Assembly (NCBI RefSeq): GCF_000317675.1
Contig: NC_019776.1
Span: 868,001-932,000, forward strand
Source of the DNA: Cyanobacterium aponinum PCC 10605
GTDB taxonomy: Bacteria; Cyanobacteriota; Cyanobacteriia; Cyanobacteriales; Cyanobacteriaceae
Length of the DNA: 64,000 bases
Reading direction: 5' to 3'
Below the pieces are notes generated by a model. It was not told where the DNA came from, made no database searches, and saw only the letters and a list, made by a program, of their open reading frames with translations. This document shows, one piece after another, positions 50,499 to 59,973 of the stretch; within the stretch, counting starts at the first letter, position 1; each line of letters begins with the position of its first letter. The translations under genes were made by a program, and so were the position numbers.

Positions 50499-51218
50499 AT
50501 GACAAATTTACTAGAAGTTCAGGACGTTTACGCAGGATACATTAAAGATTTAAACATTTTACAAGGGATTAATTTTCGCATCGAATCCCATGAATTAGTA
50601 ACGGTAATTGGGCCTAATGGTGCAGGAAAGTCCACTTTAGCTAAAACTATTTTTGGTTTATTAACTCCCAATGAGGGAAAAATTATTTTTAAAGGAGAAA
50701 ATATAGCAGGTTTAAAACCTAATGAAATTGTCAAATTAGGGATGTGTTATGTGCCTCAAATAGTTAATGTTTTTCCTAGTTTAACCATAGAAGAAAATTT
50801 AGAAATGGGGGCTTATATTCTTTCTGGAAGCAGTAACAGACAAAAAGATTTAATCTATACAATGTTTCCCAAATTGAAAGAAAGGGCGAAGCAAAAAGCT
50901 GGTACTTTGTCGGGGGGAGAAAGGCAAATGTTAGCCATGGGAAGGGCTTTAATGTTAGATCCTGATTTACTAATTTTAGACGAACCATCCGCCGCTTTAT
51001 CACCTATTTTAGTAAGCAGTGTTTTTGAACAAATTAAAGCTATTAATGAGGCAGGAAAAGCCATTATTTTAGTGGAACAAAATGCCAAAAAAGCTCTCAT
51101 GATGGCACATCGTGGTTATGTTTTAGAAAGTGGAAAAGATGCGATCGAAGGTAAGGGAAGTGATTTATTAAATAATCCTCAAGTAGGGGAATTATATTTA
51201 GGCACAAGCCATAATTAA
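50499..51218 (+). CDS. natE: ABC transporter ATP-binding protein, LivF/NatE type
   Basis: The 239-residue ATPase has Walker A GPNGAGKST, signature LSGGERQ and Walker B LLILDEPSAALSP, followed by the His-less switch ILVEQNAKKALMMAHRGYVL. The VYAGYIKDLNILQGINF start and FxxLTIEENLEMGAY block place it in the LivF/UrtE/NatE branch, which drives uptake of branched-chain or neutral amino acids or urea. The partner permeases and binding protein are not in the window, so the substrate is inferred from the family. Confidence 0.88.
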   Translation: MTNLLEVQDVYAGYIKDLNILQGINFRIESHELVTVIGPNGAGKSTLAKTIFGLLTPNEGKIIFKGENIAGLKPNEIVKLGMCYVPQIVNVFPSLTIEENLEMGAYILSGSSNRQKDLIYTMFPKLKERAKQKAGTLSGGERQMLAMGRALMLDPDLLILDEPSAALSPILVSSVFEQIKAINEAGKAIILVEQNAKKALMMAHRGYVLESGKDAIEGKGSDLLNNPQVGELYLGTSHN

Positions 51219-51387
51219 GACCATACAATAAATTTATATATTATTAATTATTTAACGTTTCTTTCCCAAACTGTTCCATAATTTATCTGGTTATTTTTGT
51301 TACTTTTTATGTTATTTTTGTTGATCAAATTTCAGTATATATAGTAACCTTTTAGCAAGAAAATCATCATAATTTGAAAATTAACCC

Positions 51388-52203
51388 ATGATTTCGGAAC
51401 AGATAATTAACAAATTGGTCGAGTTGGGTACTACTGTTGGCTTAAAAATACTTACAGCTTTAATTATTTTTCTCATTGGCTTACAGGTAGCAAAATGGAT
51501 TAAGCATTTACTCGAAACAGCATTAACTAAGAAAGAAGTTGAATCAACCTTAGTTAAATTTCTCGGAAAAATTCTTTATATTGCCCTTATTTCTTTTGTC
51601 ATAATCATTGCTTTAAATCAAGCTGGAGTAGCAGTAACATCGATTATTGCTATCTTTGGTGCGGCTAGTTTAACCGTCGGTTTAGCGTTGCAAGGTTCAC
51701 TGTCTAGTTTAGCGGCGGGGATTTCTCTGATTATACTTCGTCCTTTCAAAATAGGTGATCTCATCGATGGAGGGGGAAGTTTTGGTATTGTGGAAGAAAT
51801 AGGTTTGTTTAATACAACCATCAAAACTTTAGATAATTTAACTATTATCATTCCCAATGACAAAATTCGTAATGAGAAAATCATCAACTACTCTCTCAAG
51901 CCCATTCGTAGAGTTGACTTAGTCGTTAGTATTGGTTATGGGGACGATATAGACAAAGCAAAACAGCTAGTAAAAGAGATTTTAAGCAATGATTCTCGTA
52001 TTTTAGCTGATCCAGCTTTTACTATTCATTTGTTTGAACTAGCTGATAGCAGTGTTAATTTTGCCGTACGCCCTTGGGTGAAAACTTCTGATTACTGGGA
52101 TACTTACTGTGATTTAACAGAAACCATTAAGAAACGTTTTGATGAAGAAGGCATCAATATTCCCTTTCCCCAAAGAGATGTTCATATTTACAACCATAAT
52201 TAG
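51388..52203 (+). CDS. Small-conductance mechanosensitive channel (MscS family)
   Basis: The 271-residue protein has three N-terminal hydrophobic helices (LKILTALIIFLIGLQVAKWI, ILYIALISFVIIIALNQAGV, SIIAIFGAASLTVGLALQGS, the last with the Gly/Ala-rich TM3 pore), then the beta domain with LRPFKIGDLIDGGGSFGIVE and IIIPNDKIRN and a C-terminal alpha/beta domain. It releases solutes at hypo-osmotic stress. Length and domain order match the short E. coli MscS type. Confidence 0.92.
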   Translation: MISEQIINKLVELGTTVGLKILTALIIFLIGLQVAKWIKHLLETALTKKEVESTLVKFLGKILYIALISFVIIIALNQAGVAVTSIIAIFGAASLTVGLALQGSLSSLAAGISLIILRPFKIGDLIDGGGSFGIVEEIGLFNTTIKTLDNLTIIIPNDKIRNEKIINYSLKPIRRVDLVVSIGYGDDIDKAKQLVKEILSNDSRILADPAFTIHLFELADSSVNFAVRPWVKTSDYWDTYCDLTETIKKRFDEEGINIPFPQRDVHIYNHN

Positions 52204-52301
52204 AGGTTACTGAAAAAATTGTATCGGGGTAGTTAGTAGATGTCAGCCTTCAGGCATTGGGGCATTGGGGTGTTAGGAAGATAAGGTGTCAGATATTGGG
52301 G

Positions 52302-52362
52302 TGGTAGGAGGGGTTGAATATATTCAACCCTTACGGGAAATTTCTTTTTTATCTTAACTTTG
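52302..52362. repeat. Interspersed repeat with GGGTTGAATATATTCAACCC palindrome (inverted copy)
   Basis: It is the reverse complement of 9600-9652, with the same flank CTTACGGGAAATTTCTTTT. Confidence 0.65.
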
Positions 52363-52425
52363 AACTCAAATGATTACCCTTTTCACCATCACTCATAGAT
52401 GAAAATTTATCCCGAACTCAGGTTA
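52363..52425. repeat. MITE-like element, right end only (copy H)
   Basis: ATAGATGAAAATTTATCCC followed by GAACTCAGGTTA is the same right end as copy A. No clear left end precedes it. The gene-free stretch 52204-52510 otherwise contains GGCATTGGGGTGTTAGG tracts. Confidence 0.55.
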
Positions 52426-52510
52426 AGTATAGCTAAAATGGTTACAAAATCTTAGTAAAATAAAGACCAGAGTAATTTCTCACTAAGTATTATCAATTCA
52501 TAACTAATCC

Positions 52511-53626
52511 ATGACATTCTCCAAAAAAACAATTTGTATCACTCTTGGCACTCGCCCCGAAGCCATAAAATTAGCACCAGTAATTAAGTGTTTTCAAAAT
52601 ACAGAAGATTTTGATACTAAAGTGATTTTGACTGGACAACACCGAGAAATGGTGGCACAGGTTATGGATTTGTTTGATTTGAATGCAGATTTTGATCTCG
52701 ATATTATGCAAACAAAACAGACTCTAGGAGATATTACTTGTCGCAGTTTACAAGGGTTAGAAACAATTTATCAAGATATTAAACCTGATTTAGTTATTAC
52801 TCAAGGGGATACAACGACGGCTTTTGCGGCAAGTTTGGCGGCATTTTATCAACAAATATCCGTGGGTCATGTGGAGGCTGGTTTACGTACAGATAACATT
52901 TATAATCCTTTTCCAGAAGAGGCAAATCGCCGTTTAATATCTCAAATTGCACAATTACATTTTGCTCCAACGACTTTGGCAGTGGAAAATTTACATAAAT
53001 CAGGGGTAACGGGGGAAATTTACCATACGGGAAATACAATTATTGATGCTTTATTGTCAGTCGCACAAAAAAATCCTCCTTGTGATGTTGAAGGTTTAGA
53101 TTGGAATAAATACCGAGTTTTATTAGTTACTGTTCATCGCCGAGAAAATTGGGGTGAACCTTTGCAAGATATAATTTCGGGTTTAAAGTTAATCCTTGCT
53201 AAATTTCCTGATACTGCAATTTTGTTACCTTTACATCGTAACCCTATTGTAAGAGAACCTTTACAAAAACAATTAGGTGATCATGAGAGGGTGTTTTTAA
53301 CAGAGCCTTTAGATTATAAAGAGTTAGTGGGTGCAATTAAACGTTGTTTTTTACTATTAACTGATTCGGGGGGTATTCAGGAAGAAGCTCCCAGTTTAGG
53401 AAAACCTGTTTTAGTTTTACGAGAAACGACGGAAAGACCAGAGGCGGTTATTGCTGGAACTGCAAAACTGATAGGAACTAAGGCAGAGCAAATACTTTTT
53501 TCTGGCAGTGAATTATTAGACAGTGAAAATAATTATCGGCAAATGGCGGAGGCAATTAATCCTTTTGGAGATGGCAAGGCGAGTCAAAGGATATTAGATA
53601 TTGTTCGCAAATATTTTTTAATGTAA
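52511..53626 (+). CDS. wecB: UDP-N-acetylglucosamine 2-epimerase (non-hydrolysing)
   Basis: The 371-residue enzyme interconverts UDP-GlcNAc and UDP-ManNAc for surface polysaccharides. It has GTRPEAIKLAPVIK, the catalytic-loop TQGDTTTAFAASLAAF, GHVEAGLRT and LTDSGGIQEEAPSLGKPVLV with RETTERPEAV. All diagnostic residues are present and the length is normal. It stands alone. The next gene is convergent glmM, which supplies GlcNAc-6-P-derived precursor chemistry in the same sugar-nucleotide network. Confidence 0.94.
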   Translation: MTFSKKTICITLGTRPEAIKLAPVIKCFQNTEDFDTKVILTGQHREMVAQVMDLFDLNADFDLDIMQTKQTLGDITCRSLQGLETIYQDIKPDLVITQGDTTTAFAASLAAFYQQISVGHVEAGLRTDNIYNPFPEEANRRLISQIAQLHFAPTTLAVENLHKSGVTGEIYHTGNTIIDALLSVAQKNPPCDVEGLDWNKYRVLLVTVHRRENWGEPLQDIISGLKLILAKFPDTAILLPLHRNPIVREPLQKQLGDHERVFLTEPLDYKELVGAIKRCFLLLTDSGGIQEEAPSLGKPVLVLRETTERPEAVIAGTAKLIGTKAEQILFSGSELLDSENNYRQMAEAINPFGDGKASQRILDIVRKYFLM

Positions 53627-53630
53627 TGAG

Positions 53631-53790
53631 TAACCTCAGTTCGGTTTAAGAATATTGGATAAGGGTTCGGAGAGAACGCTCGAGCGCTCGTACACTCCTT
53701 TCAGTCGTGAACGGAGTTCAGAGTTTTTTATTCTTAATTTTTAATTCTTAATTATCAACTATTCACTATTAATTATTCACCTTTGCCCTT
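53631..53790. repeat. MITE-like element, left end and interior only (copy E)
   Basis: TAACCTCAGTTCGGTTTAAG starts the copy right after the wecB stop, followed by GAGCGCTCGTACACTCC and GTCGTGAACGGAG blocks shared with copy C. No right terminus is visible. Confidence 0.5.
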
Positions 53791-53877
53791 TCTTCATTAA
53801 TAGACATCTCCAGAAATACAGGCAAGATGCCTGTTTTACGGTGGTAAATTCGCAATTTTTACCGGAAGTCTAATGGA

Positions 53878-55299
53878 TTAAGCCAAATTGTCTTCTACTA
53901 CTTTAACTAAGTGATTTGTCCAGTAGTTAACTAAATCACAATTTTGGGCTTCTACCATGACTCGAATTAAGGGTTCTGTGCCAGAGGCTCTTACTAAAAC
54001 TCTCCCTTGATTACCCATGGCTGATTCAGCAGATGCGATCGCACTTTGAATGGTATCATTATCTTGCCAATTAAGACGTTTTTCCCGATCCTCTACCCGC
54101 ACATTCTTCAAAACTTGAGGATAGGGAGTAAAACTATCATTAATTAAAGATTTGAGACAATTTCCTTCTTGACGTACGAGAGCGGTTAATTGTAGAGCAG
54201 TTTGAATACCATCTCCTGAAAAATGATGATGATGACAGAGAATATGTCCAGATTGTTCACCCCCTAGCATTGCCCCTGTTTCCCACATGGCGGCTTGTAC
54301 ATTTTGGTCTCCCACGGCGGTGCGTGTCAATTTACCACCTAATTTTTGCCATGCCATCTCAAACCCCAAATTTGCCATAACTGTGCCAATTAAAAGGTTA
54401 TTGGGCAGTAAACCCTTATTCTGTAAATATTTACCCCAGAGGTAGAGAATATAGTCACCGCACACAACTCGTCCTTGACTATCTACTGCCATAACTCGAT
54501 CTGCATCTCCGTCAAAAGCATAACCTATATCGGCTTGGTGATCTTTTACCGCTTGTTTTAACTGCTCTAAATGGGTTGAACCACAGTCAACATTGATGCG
54601 ATCGCCATCTGCTTGGGAATTTAAACAGATAACTTCTGCGCCTAAAGCCTTAAACATTAAAGGAGCTAACTCTACCGACGCTCCCCATGCTAAATCTAAA
54701 ACAATTTTGATACCCGAAAAGTCGAGATGATTAGGAATAGAATTTTCCAAAAAAGAAGCATAATTTTTAGTTAAATCATGATATTGACGAATATGACCAC
54801 ATTTTCCTCCTTGTAGGTTAATGTCTCCTGAAACGTGTTGACGAATGGTCTTTTCGATCGCACCTGTTAAAATCGTATCCAACTTAGTTCCCTTCTCGCC
54901 AAAAAATTTAATACCATTATCTTGAGGAGGATTGTGACTAGCAGAAATCATTACACCACCAATGGCTTCCGTTGTTTTTGCTAAATAAGCCACACAGGGA
55001 GTAGGACACAAACCCACATTCCAGACTTCTAAACCCATTGAAGTTAAGCCAGATGCGATCGCCATACTTAACATATCACTAGAATTACGAGAATCTTGTC
55101 CAATAATGACCACTCCAGAAGTGGAATGATAATCCTGTAAAACTTTTCCCGCCGCCAAACCTACCTCTAAAGCTAAGTTAGCTGTTAATAAATCCCCTAC
55201 TTTGCCTCTAATACCATCAGTGCCAAATAATTTCACTGGTAAAGCCTGAAAATGAGAGTTTTTGACCTCCCCTTGAGGTCGAGAGAAAGAGACAACCAT
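53878..55299 (-). CDS. glmM: Phosphoglucosamine mutase
   Basis: The 473-residue enzyme converts glucosamine 6-phosphate to glucosamine 1-phosphate for UDP-GlcNAc. It shows [12 protein letters not shown], the phospho-Ser loop [18 protein letters not shown], the metal site [13 protein letters not shown] and the C-terminal [14 protein letters not shown]. It converges with wecB. The N-terminal 20 residues before [10 protein letters not shown] are slightly longer than in E. coli. Confidence 0.94.
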   Translation of the reverse strand: MVVSFSRPQGEVKNSHFQALPVKLFGTDGIRGKVGDLLTANLALEVGLAAGKVLQDYHSTSGVVIIGQDSRNSSDMLSMAIASGLTSMGLEVWNVGLCPTPCVAYLAKTTEAIGGVMISASHNPPQDNGIKFFGEKGTKLDTILTGAIEKTIRQHVSGDINLQGGKCGHIRQYHDLTKNYASFLENSIPNHLDFSGIKIVLDLAWGASVELAPLMFKALGAEVICLNSQADGDRINVDCGSTHLEQLKQAVKDHQADIGYAFDGDADRVMAVDSQGRVVCGDYILYLWGKYLQNKGLLPNNLLIGTVMANLGFEMAWQKLGGKLTRTAVGDQNVQAAMWETGAMLGGEQSGHILCHHHHFSGDGIQTALQLTALVRQEGNCLKSLINDSFTPYPQVLKNVRVEDREKRLNWQDNDTIQSAIASAESAMGNQGRVLVRASGTEPLIRVMVEAQNCDLVNYWTNHLVKVVEDNLA

Positions 55300-55438
55300 T
55301 ATAAAACATCCTCACACAAATATTTTCTTTTATTAGGTTATATTAACTCAGTTCGACATAATAGATAATTTTTTCGTTGTTCTTTATTCTTCGTAAATCT
55401 CAGAAAGATAAGGACAGCTTATGTAGAAGATAATTTAT

Positions 55439-55511
55439 CGGGATGACAGGATTTGAACCTGCGGCATCCTGCTCCCAAAGCAGGCGCGCTACCAAGCTGC
55501 GCTACATCCCG
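55439..55511 (-). tRNA. tRNA-Pro (anticodon UGG)
   Basis: The 73-nt sequence folds as a cloverleaf on the minus strand: acceptor CGGGATG/CATCCCG, D arm GCGC-AGCTTGGTA-GCGC, anticodon arm CCTGC-TTTGGGA-GCAGG with TGG at the centre, and T arm GCAGG-TTCAAAT-CCTGT. No CCA is encoded. It lies between glmM and the GNAT gene. Confidence 0.95.
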
Positions 55512-55563
55512 TGATGAACCTTTACCATGATAACTTAAAAATCTTGACTTCGGCAAGGATTTA

Positions 55564-56088
55564 TTATTCTGGGTAGTAAAACATTCCCCTAATGCCTTCA
55601 GGGTCAGGAATAAAGCCTAATCTTTGATAAAACTCCACTACATGGGCATCGGCGAAAAGAGTCACATTGCTAATATCATCTTTGCGTAGCTTCCTAATCA
55701 CGTATTTCATGAAGGCTTTGCCCAATCCTTTGCTTTGAAAACGAGGATGAATAACCACATCCCAAATAGTCGCATTAAAAGCATGATCTGAGGTAGCACG
55801 AGCAAACCCAATTAAAGAAGTTTTCGCCCCCCTTACTTCCCATGCAGAAGCAACTAAATAGCTGTGATCTAGGGCTTTCTTTACTTTTCTCAATGGTCTT
55901 CTGGCCCAGCCTACAGAGTCGCACAATTCCTCTAGTTCATATAAATCAATGGATTGATTAGTGCTAAAAAAAATTTTACTACGACCAAATACTTGTGGGT
56001 CAAGATTTAACCAGTCTCTCTCATCGGTTTTATCGGAGAGAATATTATCATTATCGGTTTTTGTGAACAGTTTTTGTAACCAAACCAT
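55564..56088 (-). CDS. Ycf52-like GNAT N-acetyltransferase
   Basis: The 174-residue protein holds the GNAT fold with [20 protein letters not shown] and the acetyl-CoA loop [16 protein letters not shown], then [18 protein letters not shown]. The C-terminal GMFYYPE and the [15 protein letters not shown] block are typical of the Ycf52/NSI branch in cyanobacteria and plastids. The plant relative acetylates chloroplast proteins; here the substrate is unknown. Confidence 0.86.
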   Translation of the reverse strand: MVWLQKLFTKTDNDNILSDKTDERDWLNLDPQVFGRSKIFFSTNQSIDLYELEELCDSVGWARRPLRKVKKALDHSYLVASAWEVRGAKTSLIGFARATSDHAFNATIWDVVIHPRFQSKGLGKAFMKYVIRKLRKDDISNVTLFADAHVVEFYQRLGFIPDPEGIRGMFYYPE

Positions 56089-56340
56089 GTTTGGAGAGAG
56101 CTAATGATTTATTTTTTATAGATACAATAAGTTTTTATCCTTGAATTAGATGATAATAGCATAATTTACTCTTTTTCGATAAGTTAGTTTGCTATAAAAG
56201 ATTGAACGAGAATTGATGAGTCTTTCGCTTTTTTAAAGTCATCAAAAATTGAGAATTGAAAGCTATTTTCCTCCTTTCTCCCCTCATGCTCTCCCCAAAA
56301 CTCCGAACTCCTGTACGGGCGAATGGCTATTCGCCCCTAA

Positions 56341-58293
56341 CTAACCCTGAACTTGTTTAAATGCTATATTTTGATAAGGGTGTAAATCTATATACATAAA
56401 TTGACCATCAATTTTAATAGTCCAATAAGGATCATGTTGATTATAAGAATGAACACCTATGTAACGTTGATCAATGGAATTATAGATTACTTTATACTCT
56501 CCTGAACAAGGAAGATAAATTTCTGCTTTACATTCCACTGGGTGAGGAGTTTCGTTACGAACAAAAATTATATCATCTTTGTGATCTTCTGGATTATTAG
56601 ACTCAAAGCCCACATCTGAACCCCAACGAATAAAGCTAAACCATTTACGCTCATTATTTGAACCATTACGCACCATTGATTTTATATCATGACGGGCTAA
56701 AGCAGGTTCGGTATTTAATAGCTTATTCAAGTCATAAAAGTTATTGGCGATTTGTTGCTCATGGAGGGCGGCGTTTACCCCAGTTTTACTCCAATTTAAG
56801 CCGTGGAAGACATCAAACCAACCCTCTTCCCCAAATTCATCTCCTTGAAATATCATTGGCGCACCGGGGCGAAACCAGCATAAAGCGGCTAATCCAATGA
56901 GAGGTATATGACTACCTAATTCAGTAATTAAACGGGTTTTACCGTTGGCACATTCGTCATGGGTATTCATGGCGTTAACCATTTTTTCTGCACTGTTATT
57001 GTGAATTAATATTTCAATATGTTCGATTTTTCTATCAGCAACGGGGATTTGTAAATACTTGCGGATGCGGTGCATTTCTCCCATATTTTGAGCATAGGTA
57101 AATCCTAATCCTCCCTCTGAAACTGGACAAGCTAAACGGGGGAATACTCGTCTCGATTCTTCTGCTATGGTGATAAAGTTAGGGGCGGTGTGGTTTAAAC
57201 GGGCGTGTAAGTCTCTTAAAAATAACAACCCTGCAAAGTCAACGGCTTCCGATAGCCAATAGCCTCGATCTTCAAAGAAGCGATCGCCTCCTATACTATT
57301 AAATAAGTCCCAATTTTCAAGGGGTATAGCCTCTTTATCATTTTTAGGCCAATCCCAGAAGCCGCGATCGTAATCATAGAATATTTGTGCTGAAACCGCA
57401 TCAATTCTCGCCCCATCAATGCCTAATTCATGGTGAAGATAAGTACAAAGTCCCGCTAAATAGTTTTTCACATATTCATCACCAATATTATAAACACGGC
57501 TTTGCCATTGATTATTCCAACCCTTTGCACCATGATGATGATAAATATCAGTACCGTCATAACTTGCTAAACCACAATCCCAATCCTGCACCCCAAAACC
57601 GAGGGGAATATCCACAATCACCCCGATACCGTGTTGATGACAATAATTTACCAAGTATTTGAAATCATCAACAGTGCCGTGTCGCTCATAGATAGCATAG
57701 GGGCAACCCACCAAATAACCCCAAGAAGAATGAATCGGTGTTTGAAAAGGAGGCATAATTTGCACATGGGTAAATCCCATATAACCCACATGATCAACTA
57801 TTTTATGGGCAATTTCCCGATAGTTTCCATCATGAAAAGTTGACAAGTGCATTTCATAAATACTCATGGGTTCATGACCCTTATTAAGATGTTTATGAGT
57901 CCACTGGAAGTGGCTAGGATTGCCTACAATGCTGTTAAAATTGCGACTGCCACCAACACCCCAAGTAACTGCTAATTGAGGGGAAAATGGGTCAATTCTC
58001 GCCATTTTATAGGGTGTTTCGAGGTAATTGTTCGTATTTTCTATATAATATTTGTATTCAGTCCATGTTAAGTTTTCAGGAATCGTAATTTCCCAGATTC
58101 CTTCAGCGTTAAGAGTCATGGGTTCGGCTTTGTTATTCCATCCATTACCGTCTCGTATCAGAGAAACATAAGTGGCATGGGGTGCATAAACACGGAAAAC
58201 CGTTTCTTTTTCGTTAGTATGAGCACCGAAATATTGATAGGGATAATCACGTTTGATAACCTCGAGGGAGAGTTGTTGATTTTCTTTTTTCAC
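56341..58293 (-). CDS. glgB: GH13 alpha-amylase family protein, 1,4-alpha-glucan branching-enzyme-like
   Basis: The 650-residue protein has an N-terminal carbohydrate-binding (CBM48-like) part (VFRVYAPHATYVSLIRDGNG), the GH13 barrel with SIYEMHLSTFHDG, GWGYLV-like region YAIYERHGTVDDFK, the nucleophile ELGIDGARIDAVSA, the acid/base ITIAEESRR and the third acid NTHDECANGK, and a C-terminal beta domain. It is shorter than canonical cyanobacterial GlgB (about 750-770) and differs in the barrel, so it may be a second branching enzyme, as occurs in semi-amylopectin-making strains. It is divergent from the unknown gene at 58345. Confidence 0.8.
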   Translation of the reverse strand: MKKENQQLSLEVIKRDYPYQYFGAHTNEKETVFRVYAPHATYVSLIRDGNGWNNKAEPMTLNAEGIWEITIPENLTWTEYKYYIENTNNYLETPYKMARIDPFSPQLAVTWGVGGSRNFNSIVGNPSHFQWTHKHLNKGHEPMSIYEMHLSTFHDGNYREIAHKIVDHVGYMGFTHVQIMPPFQTPIHSSWGYLVGCPYAIYERHGTVDDFKYLVNYCHQHGIGVIVDIPLGFGVQDWDCGLASYDGTDIYHHHGAKGWNNQWQSRVYNIGDEYVKNYLAGLCTYLHHELGIDGARIDAVSAQIFYDYDRGFWDWPKNDKEAIPLENWDLFNSIGGDRFFEDRGYWLSEAVDFAGLLFLRDLHARLNHTAPNFITIAEESRRVFPRLACPVSEGGLGFTYAQNMGEMHRIRKYLQIPVADRKIEHIEILIHNNSAEKMVNAMNTHDECANGKTRLITELGSHIPLIGLAALCWFRPGAPMIFQGDEFGEEGWFDVFHGLNWSKTGVNAALHEQQIANNFYDLNKLLNTEPALARHDIKSMVRNGSNNERKWFSFIRWGSDVGFESNNPEDHKDDIIFVRNETPHPVECKAEIYLPCSGEYKVIYNSIDQRYIGVHSYNQHDPYWTIKIDGQFMYIDLHPYQNIAFKQVQG

Positions 58294-58344
58294 GGGTATT
58301 TCTGAATTATATTAGAGGGATAACTTCTTCTTAAAGATAACAAG

Positions 58345-59799
58345 ATGGTGACTCATTTTTCTGTAGATACTTCTGTAAATATTCCTGCAACGGTTAATGA
58401 TTTTATCAAACACCTATCGGAAGGCTTTGGAGTTAGCGATGTTTACCTCTGCGGTGATATTGATGAAGTTAGACAGTTTATTTTGAGTCACTTGCACATG
58501 GTGAGGGGAATAAAAGATGTAGATGGAGAGAGGCAAGAGGGATTTTTAAAAAATTCAGTTGATGAACTTATTGAGTATATCAGCATCATTACTTTACCCT
58601 ATTTAGAGAGAGAAAATCAGGTTAATTTAAGCATAGTTGGTGATACTCTTTATGGCTATGATTCTCAGGGGATAGCTGTTTCTTTTGTCAATATTGAGAG
58701 GTTAGTTAATTATCTTCAGCAAGGTTTACCATTGTTGGCTATTGACGGGGTTCATGTAGGTACAAGTATTCCTCATCCTGTAGGGAGTTTAATTAATCCA
58801 AAAATCCTAACGGATAAGCCTATTTATCAAGCCTCTGCCCATACGGCGATTAGACAAGCTGATGTTGGAGTTAAGGAAATTGTTGGGCAATTATGGCGGG
58901 GAAATATCATAGGTATGGATATGAACAAGATATCTGTTTCACGGGATAAAAATTATATTATGCCCGTGATGGGTACAGCTTTTTTGTGGAATTTGATTAT
59001 CTGTAATGGTAATCGCCCTATTCCAACCCCTGAAGAAACTACTGTTGATTATCTACTGCAAAGGAAAACTGATTGTTGGTTTCCTACTTATACCTATAGA
59101 TGCGATCCCGAAGGGAACTGCCACGCAGCACGCATCTACGAAGATAATTTATTACCCAGTAAAGAAATTAGGAAGGAAATACAAGACGGACATTGTTTCA
59201 GTATCAAAGTGGCAGGGGCATTGAGAGCCTCGTTATATCACCTGAACCCTATTAAACCCTTAATTATAGAACCCCATAGCTACTCAGGTTTTTCCCATGA
59301 ATTTCTTAATCAATATGTGGGTAAATCTTTATTGCCTCAAGATTGGCTACCGTTGGCGAAAAAAGAAAATGCTTTAAGACCTTTAGTTTCGGTGCTAGAT
59401 GTGCAAAAATTAGGTCAGAATGGATATTGGACAACTACCCAAGAAGAAGCAGAAAGATTTTATCAAGGATTTTTGCAAGAGTTAAAATCCCATTGGCACG
59501 AATTACCTTTTATCGAAGGTATCCCCGAATCCATGAATGATGTTTATGGTTATGGGGGAGGAATTTTAACTAGACTAACACAAGTAATAGAACAGGCTTC
59601 TTATTATGCTAATACTGATTTTGAGTCCATAAAGACTTTTTATGAAAAGAATATTTTAACAGTAGAAATTAATCGTTTATTGGTGCAGTTATCGGAATTT
59701 GAGGATGTATCTTGTATAACTGAAGAAGTTTATCTCCAGCGATGTCAAATAGTTGGGAATGCTTTTATGGCAGGAATTAAAAATATGCTAAATTATTGA
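58345..59799 (+). CDS. Unknown conserved-type protein, divergent from the GH13 gene
   Basis: The 484-residue protein is soluble and shows no signal or membrane segment. Features include VYLCGDIDEVRQFILSHLHM, GTSIPHPVGSLINPKILTDK, an Ile/Met-rich middle with IMPVMGTAFLWNLIICNGNR, and GYGGGILTRLTQVIEQASYY. I do not recognise the family. Residues about 252-265 (RCDPEGNCHAARIY) are encoded by a repeat with GATGCG...CGCATC ends and probably do not belong to the ancestral protein. Its start is 51 bp from the GH13 start, so the two probably share regulatory sequence. Confidence 0.65.
   Translation: MVTHFSVDTSVNIPATVNDFIKHLSEGFGVSDVYLCGDIDEVRQFILSHLHMVRGIKDVDGERQEGFLKNSVDELIEYISIITLPYLERENQVNLSIVGDTLYGYDSQGIAVSFVNIERLVNYLQQGLPLLAIDGVHVGTSIPHPVGSLINPKILTDKPIYQASAHTAIRQADVGVKEIVGQLWRGNIIGMDMNKISVSRDKNYIMPVMGTAFLWNLIICNGNRPIPTPEETTVDYLLQRKTDCWFPTYTYRCDPEGNCHAARIYEDNLLPSKEIRKEIQDGHCFSIKVAGALRASLYHLNPIKPLIIEPHSYSGFSHEFLNQYVGKSLLPQDWLPLAKKENALRPLVSVLDVQKLGQNGYWTTTQEEAERFYQGFLQELKSHWHELPFIEGIPESMNDVYGYGGGILTRLTQVIEQASYYANTDFESIKTFYEKNILTVEINRLLVQLSEFEDVSCITEEVYLQRCQIVGNAFMAGIKNMLNY
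59099..59137. repeat. GATGCG...CGCATC repeat inserted in frame
   Basis: GATGCGATCCCGAAGGGAAC is followed by TGCCACGCAGCACGCATC. The outer GATGCG/CGCATC halves are inverted and relate it to the repeat copies at 21234 and 47049. Confidence 0.65.
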
Positions 59800-59804
59800 C
59801 ACTC

Positions 59805-59878
59805 TAGGATATTCTAGCTTCATACATTCGTAACTAGGTGAGTTCACTCGCCCCATCTCGACTATCTTCACTAGCTTT
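59805..59878 (-). other. IS200/IS605-like right-end region with hairpin
   Basis: Downstream of the TnpB remnant are a GGTGAG-TTCA-CTCGCC hairpin (59837-59852) and CTAGGATATTCTAG (an imperfect palindrome, about 59811-59824), the kind of structure expected at the right end of IS605-type elements or in the omega-RNA region. Confidence 0.5.
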
Positions 59879-59968
59879 TTATTGGACGCACTGCCCAATT
59901 GCCACTAATTCTAAACCTCCATTTCTGATTACCAAAGCTATGATATGGTCTCGCTCTGATTTTACTCA
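59879..59968 (-). pseudogene. TnpB (IS605 OrfB) C-terminal remnant
   Basis: About 26 codons remain, reading SERDHIIALVIRNGGLELVA then IGQCVQ and a stop at 59879-59881. This is the RuvC-III end of TnpB (DRDxNAA-x-I-x-N-x-G-x-ELVA-x-GQ). A stop codon cuts it off upstream, and MITE copy F starts 5 bp beyond. Confidence 0.7.
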
Positions 59969-59973
59969 CTATC

